Source: UBA1140 sp964409295 (GTDB lineage Bacteria > Campylobacterota > Campylobacteria > Campylobacterales > Sulfurovaceae). From it: a DNA stretch of 8,134 nt. Location: positions 1 to 8,134 of the forward strand of contig CAYPCV010000080.1 in assembly GCA_964409295.1 (NCBI GenBank), written 5' to 3'. The first letter of the stretch is position 1, and each line of letters begins with the position of its first letter. A model generated the notes under the pieces. That model ran no database searches. It worked only from the letters and a program-made list of their open reading frames with translations, and was not told where the DNA came from. A program made the position numbers and the translations under genes. Of the stretch, positions 6,841-8,134 are shown one piece after another.

Positions 6841-6948
6841 CTAAATTCCTATATATTTAATTTATACTTTATATGTTAAATTATATTAATATTTTAAGAA
6901 TTATATTTAAAATTGATGGCAAATTATATCAAAAAGTGTTTAAGAGTA
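6841..6948 (-). promoter_or_regulatory. AT-rich yidC leader with three TATAAT boxes
   Basis: The 124 bp between rnpA and yidC hold no gene. On the minus strand TATAAT occurs at 6923-6928, 6900-6905 and 6880-6885. The first is part of TTTTGATATAAT (6923-6934), close to the element before dut (1429-1440), and is the best promoter candidate; it would give a leader of about 90 nt. No good -35 hexamer is seen. Because the segment is so AT-rich, the two other hexamers may be chance. The position suggests that yidC-jag-mnmE-lipoprotein can be transcribed independently of rpmH-rnpA. Confidence 0.5.
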
Positions 6949-7290
6949 TCATTGTTTCAAGGCTTTTAAGCGTTTTAATGCCTTAAAAAATTCCTCTGTG
7001 GTTTCATTATACTCACTCTTTAGTAAATTTGGTTTAGCAACCAATACATAATAACCTGTTTTTAAATTTGGAAGATGACTCAGAAAGTGAGCTCGAAGCA
7101 GACGCTTTGCTCTGTTTCTATGGACTGCATTACCAACTTTTTTGCTGGCAACAATCCCTAATTTATACTCTTCATCATGATATTGATAGAAAAGTACAAA
7201 TTTTGAAGTATGTACAGTTTTAGAATTTTTATAAATTCTATTAAATTCTTTCGTAGTTTTTACACTAGAAAAATGTTTTATACTGCTAAT
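6949..7290 (-). CDS. rnpA: ribonuclease P protein component, non-canonical start
   Basis: RnpA is the protein cofactor of RNase P, which trims tRNA 5' leaders such as that of the tRNA pair here. The frame gives up to 113 residues. It contains the diagnostic RNA-binding segment KKVGNAVHRNRAKRLLR (50-66 counting from the ATT), the preceding EFNRIYKNSK helix, and a basic C terminus. The frame has no ATG, GTG or TTG before the RNR motif and is closed upstream by TAG at 7297-7299. ATT at 7288-7290 is 9 nt after AAAAGG (7300-7305), which is good spacing. ATA at 7279-7281 overlaps the rpmH stop as ATAA and gives 110 residues, closer to the length I recall for Campylobacter. I chose the ATT because of the ribosome binding site; the choice is unresolved. 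Either start overlaps the 3' end of rpmH. Identity is secure; only the start is in doubt. Confidence 0.88.
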   Translation of the reverse strand: MSSIKHFSSVKTTKEFNRIYKNSKTVHTSKFVLFYQYHDEEYKLGIVASKKVGNAVHRNRAKRLLRAHFLSHLPNLKTGYYVLVAKPNLLKSEYNETTEEFFKALKRLKALKQ

Positions 7291-7412
7291 CTTTTTCTAC
7301 CTTTTGCTCTTCTAGCAGAAATCACTTTACGTCCGTTTTTAGTTTTCATTCTTGTTCTAAATCCGTGAGTTCTTTTTCTTGGTGTGTTATGTGGTTGAAA
7401 CGTTCTTTTCAT
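7278..7412 (-). CDS. rpmH: 50S ribosomal protein L34
   Basis: This short gene encodes 44 residues, beginning MKRTFQPHNTPRKRTHGFRTR and ending ARRAKGRKRLAV, the nearly invariant bacterial L34 pattern and length. L34 is a late-assembling, highly basic protein of the large ribosomal subunit. AAGGA (7425-7429) lies 12 nt before the ATG, a slightly long spacing. The 3' end overlaps the rnpA reading frame by 4 or 13 nt, depending on the rnpA start. It is the first gene of the leftward operon. Confidence 0.97.
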   Translation of the reverse strand: MKRTFQPHNTPRKRTHGFRTRMKTKNGRKVISARRAKGRKRLAV

Positions 7413-7435
7413 AACTGATAACCATCCTTATTAGT

Positions 7436-7487
7436 ATTTTACCCAGTATTAAATATCTGTGCATTAATTTGAAACGCGATTTTACCC
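7436..7487 (-). promoter_or_regulatory. two putative -10 elements for rpmH-rnpA
   Basis: On the minus strand GGGTAAAAT occurs twice, with the TAAAAT hexamers at 7479-7484 and 7436-7441, 43 bp apart. Either could be the rpmH -10 box. The proximal one would give a leader of only about 17 nt and the distal one about 60 nt. No consensus -35 box precedes them, as is usual in this phylum. The tandem copies suggest two start sites. Confidence 0.45.
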
Positions 7488-7535
7488 TAATTCTACTTAA
7501 AAGTGTAGATTAAACTCTATTTTTTCTTATTTTTT

Positions 7536-7550
7536 TTAACTTTTTGTTAA
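7536..7550. repeat. inverted repeat in the divergent intergenic region
   Basis: TTAAC (7536-7540) and GTTAA (7546-7550) flank TTTTT and are followed by seven T. The 5-bp AT-rich stem is too weak for a convincing terminator. It lies 27 bp upstream of the putative -10 of the cytochrome gene, so it might be an operator or simply part of the T-rich upstream element. Confidence 0.3.
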
Positions 7551-7573
7551 TTTTTTTCTATTTATATTAATTC

Positions 7574-7582
7574 TGCTATTAT
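7574..7582 (+). promoter_or_regulatory. putative extended -10 promoter of the cytochrome gene
   Basis: TGCTATTAT matches the extended -10 form TGnTATAAT with one mismatch and lies 27 bp before the TTG start. The preceding 55 bp (about 7518-7566) are strongly T-rich on the plus strand, the usual upstream signature in Campylobacterota. The expected transcript start is near 7589. Confidence 0.5.
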
Positions 7583-7608
7583 TCATCATTAACTTTCAAG
7601 GAAAAATA

Positions 7609-8134
7609 TTGAAAAAAATTCTCTCTATCCTCATTCCTATTTTACTAATTACTCTTGGTTACTTTTTCTATCAACCTCTACCAAAAATTATCCCTTACTA
7701 TAAACAGCTTACTCAGAATCATGTCAGTATCCGTAGTGACTTACAACCTATAACACAAAAAAAGGCTTTTTTCGTTGGTTCATCAAAATGCATAGAGTGT
7801 CATGCTGATAAACATACTTCATGGAGTCACTCACGTCATCCAAAGATGATTCAAGATATAAAAAAAGATTCTTCAGTTGTCGTTGCAGACTTCTCTAAAC
7901 TTCCTAAAGAGGCAAACTTTACTCTAAAAGATGCCATTTATACGGTAGGGGGAAAATTTAAACAGCGTTATATGTTGAAAAGAGATACTAATGGAACAGA
8001 AGATTATGTTTTAGGAAACTATCAATGGAATGTTCAAACTAAAAAATGGCAAAAATTTAAACCTTGGAAATATTGGTATAAAAATGCCTATCCTCACGAT
8101 AATGAGAAGCTTCCAACATCAAGAGCCTGTGATG
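7609..8134 (+). CDS. membrane-anchored (multihaem) cytochrome c, 3' end outside window
   Basis: An open frame starts at TTG (7609), supported by AAGGA (7598-7602) 6 nt upstream, and runs 175 codons off the window end. The N terminus (KK then hydrophobic 4-20) is a signal-anchor or Sec signal without an obvious cleavage site. FVGSSKCIECH (55-65) carries a CxxCH haem-binding motif with C61, C64 and axial H65. WSHSRHP (72-78) just after it is the type of sequence that supplies distal histidines in cytochrome c554-like multihaem proteins. The later stretch (GGKFKQRYMLKRD, then YVLGNYQWNV, then W-rich residues and RACD at the end) resembles multihaem cytochromes in which a second CxxCH follows; C174 may be its first cysteine (inference). 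Likely role: periplasmic electron transfer. The exact partner cannot be told. It is transcribed divergently from rpmH. Confidence 0.85.
   Translation, partial: MKKILSILIPILLITLGYFFYQPLPKIIPYYKQLTQNHVSIRSDLQPITQKKAFFVGSSKCIECHADKHTSWSHSRHPKMIQDIKKDSSVVVADFSKLPKEANFTLKDAIYTVGGKFKQRYMLKRDTNGTEDYVLGNYQWNVQTKKWQKFKPWKYWYKNAYPHDNEKLPTSRACD

Noticed and set aside
6959..6984. AAGGC...GCCTT repeat near the rnpA end as a terminator
   Set aside because: Five base pairs with a 16-nt loop inside the coding region; too weak to call.
7221..7240. 8-bp AT-only inverted repeat within rnpA
   Set aside because: The stem is almost entirely A-T within coding sequence in an AT-rich genome; probably chance.
7413..7608. 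Possible replication origin beside rpmH
   Set aside because: rpmH is next to oriC in many bacteria, but I see no DnaA boxes of the TTATNCACA type here, and dnaA is not adjacent within the window.

Overview
The window looks like core chromosome of a low-GC member of the Campylobacterota (Epsilonproteobacteria), probably a free-living sulfur- or hydrogen-oxidising type; I cannot fix the genus. The grounds are the order rpmH-rnpA-yidC-jag-mnmE, an all-alpha dimeric dUTPase of the kind known from Campylobacter, AT-rich promoters with T-rich upstream DNA, and a multihaem-type cytochrome c. These assignments come from reading motifs and remembered family features, not from a search.

Left end (1-226): a promoter with both sigma-70 consensus hexamers drives a tRNA-Gln(UUG)/tRNA-Gly(UCC) pair, each with encoded CCA. 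Next (355-2143, plus strand) come a secreted SPOR-domain protein and a MazG-superfamily dUTPase. They converge on a minus-strand lipoprotein gene, and both sides share one hairpin terminator (2149-2172). The lipoprotein's stop codon lies in the loop of that hairpin.

Centre and right (2160-7412, minus strand): rpmH, rnpA, yidC, jag (khpB), mnmE and the lipoprotein gene are read leftward. The products link ribosome assembly (L34), tRNA 5' maturation (RnpA), inner-membrane protein insertion (YidC), RNA binding (Jag) and tRNA wobble-U34 modification (MnmE). yidD, usually found between rnpA and yidC, is absent; 124 bp of very AT-rich DNA with promoter-like motifs takes its place. A divergent intergenic region (7413-7608) separates rpmH from a plus-strand, membrane-anchored c-type cytochrome cut off by the window end.

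The most notable points are these. rnpA has an intact frame but no ATG, GTG or TTG start; its only candidates are ATT (with a well-placed Shine-Dalgarno) or ATA (overlapping the rpmH stop as ATAA). The lipoprotein carries a textbook EF-hand loop. The Jag C-terminal domain seems to lack the R3H Arg/His pair. I found no defence system, mobile element, CRISPR array or clearly new system; this is mostly housekeeping DNA with a few odd details.
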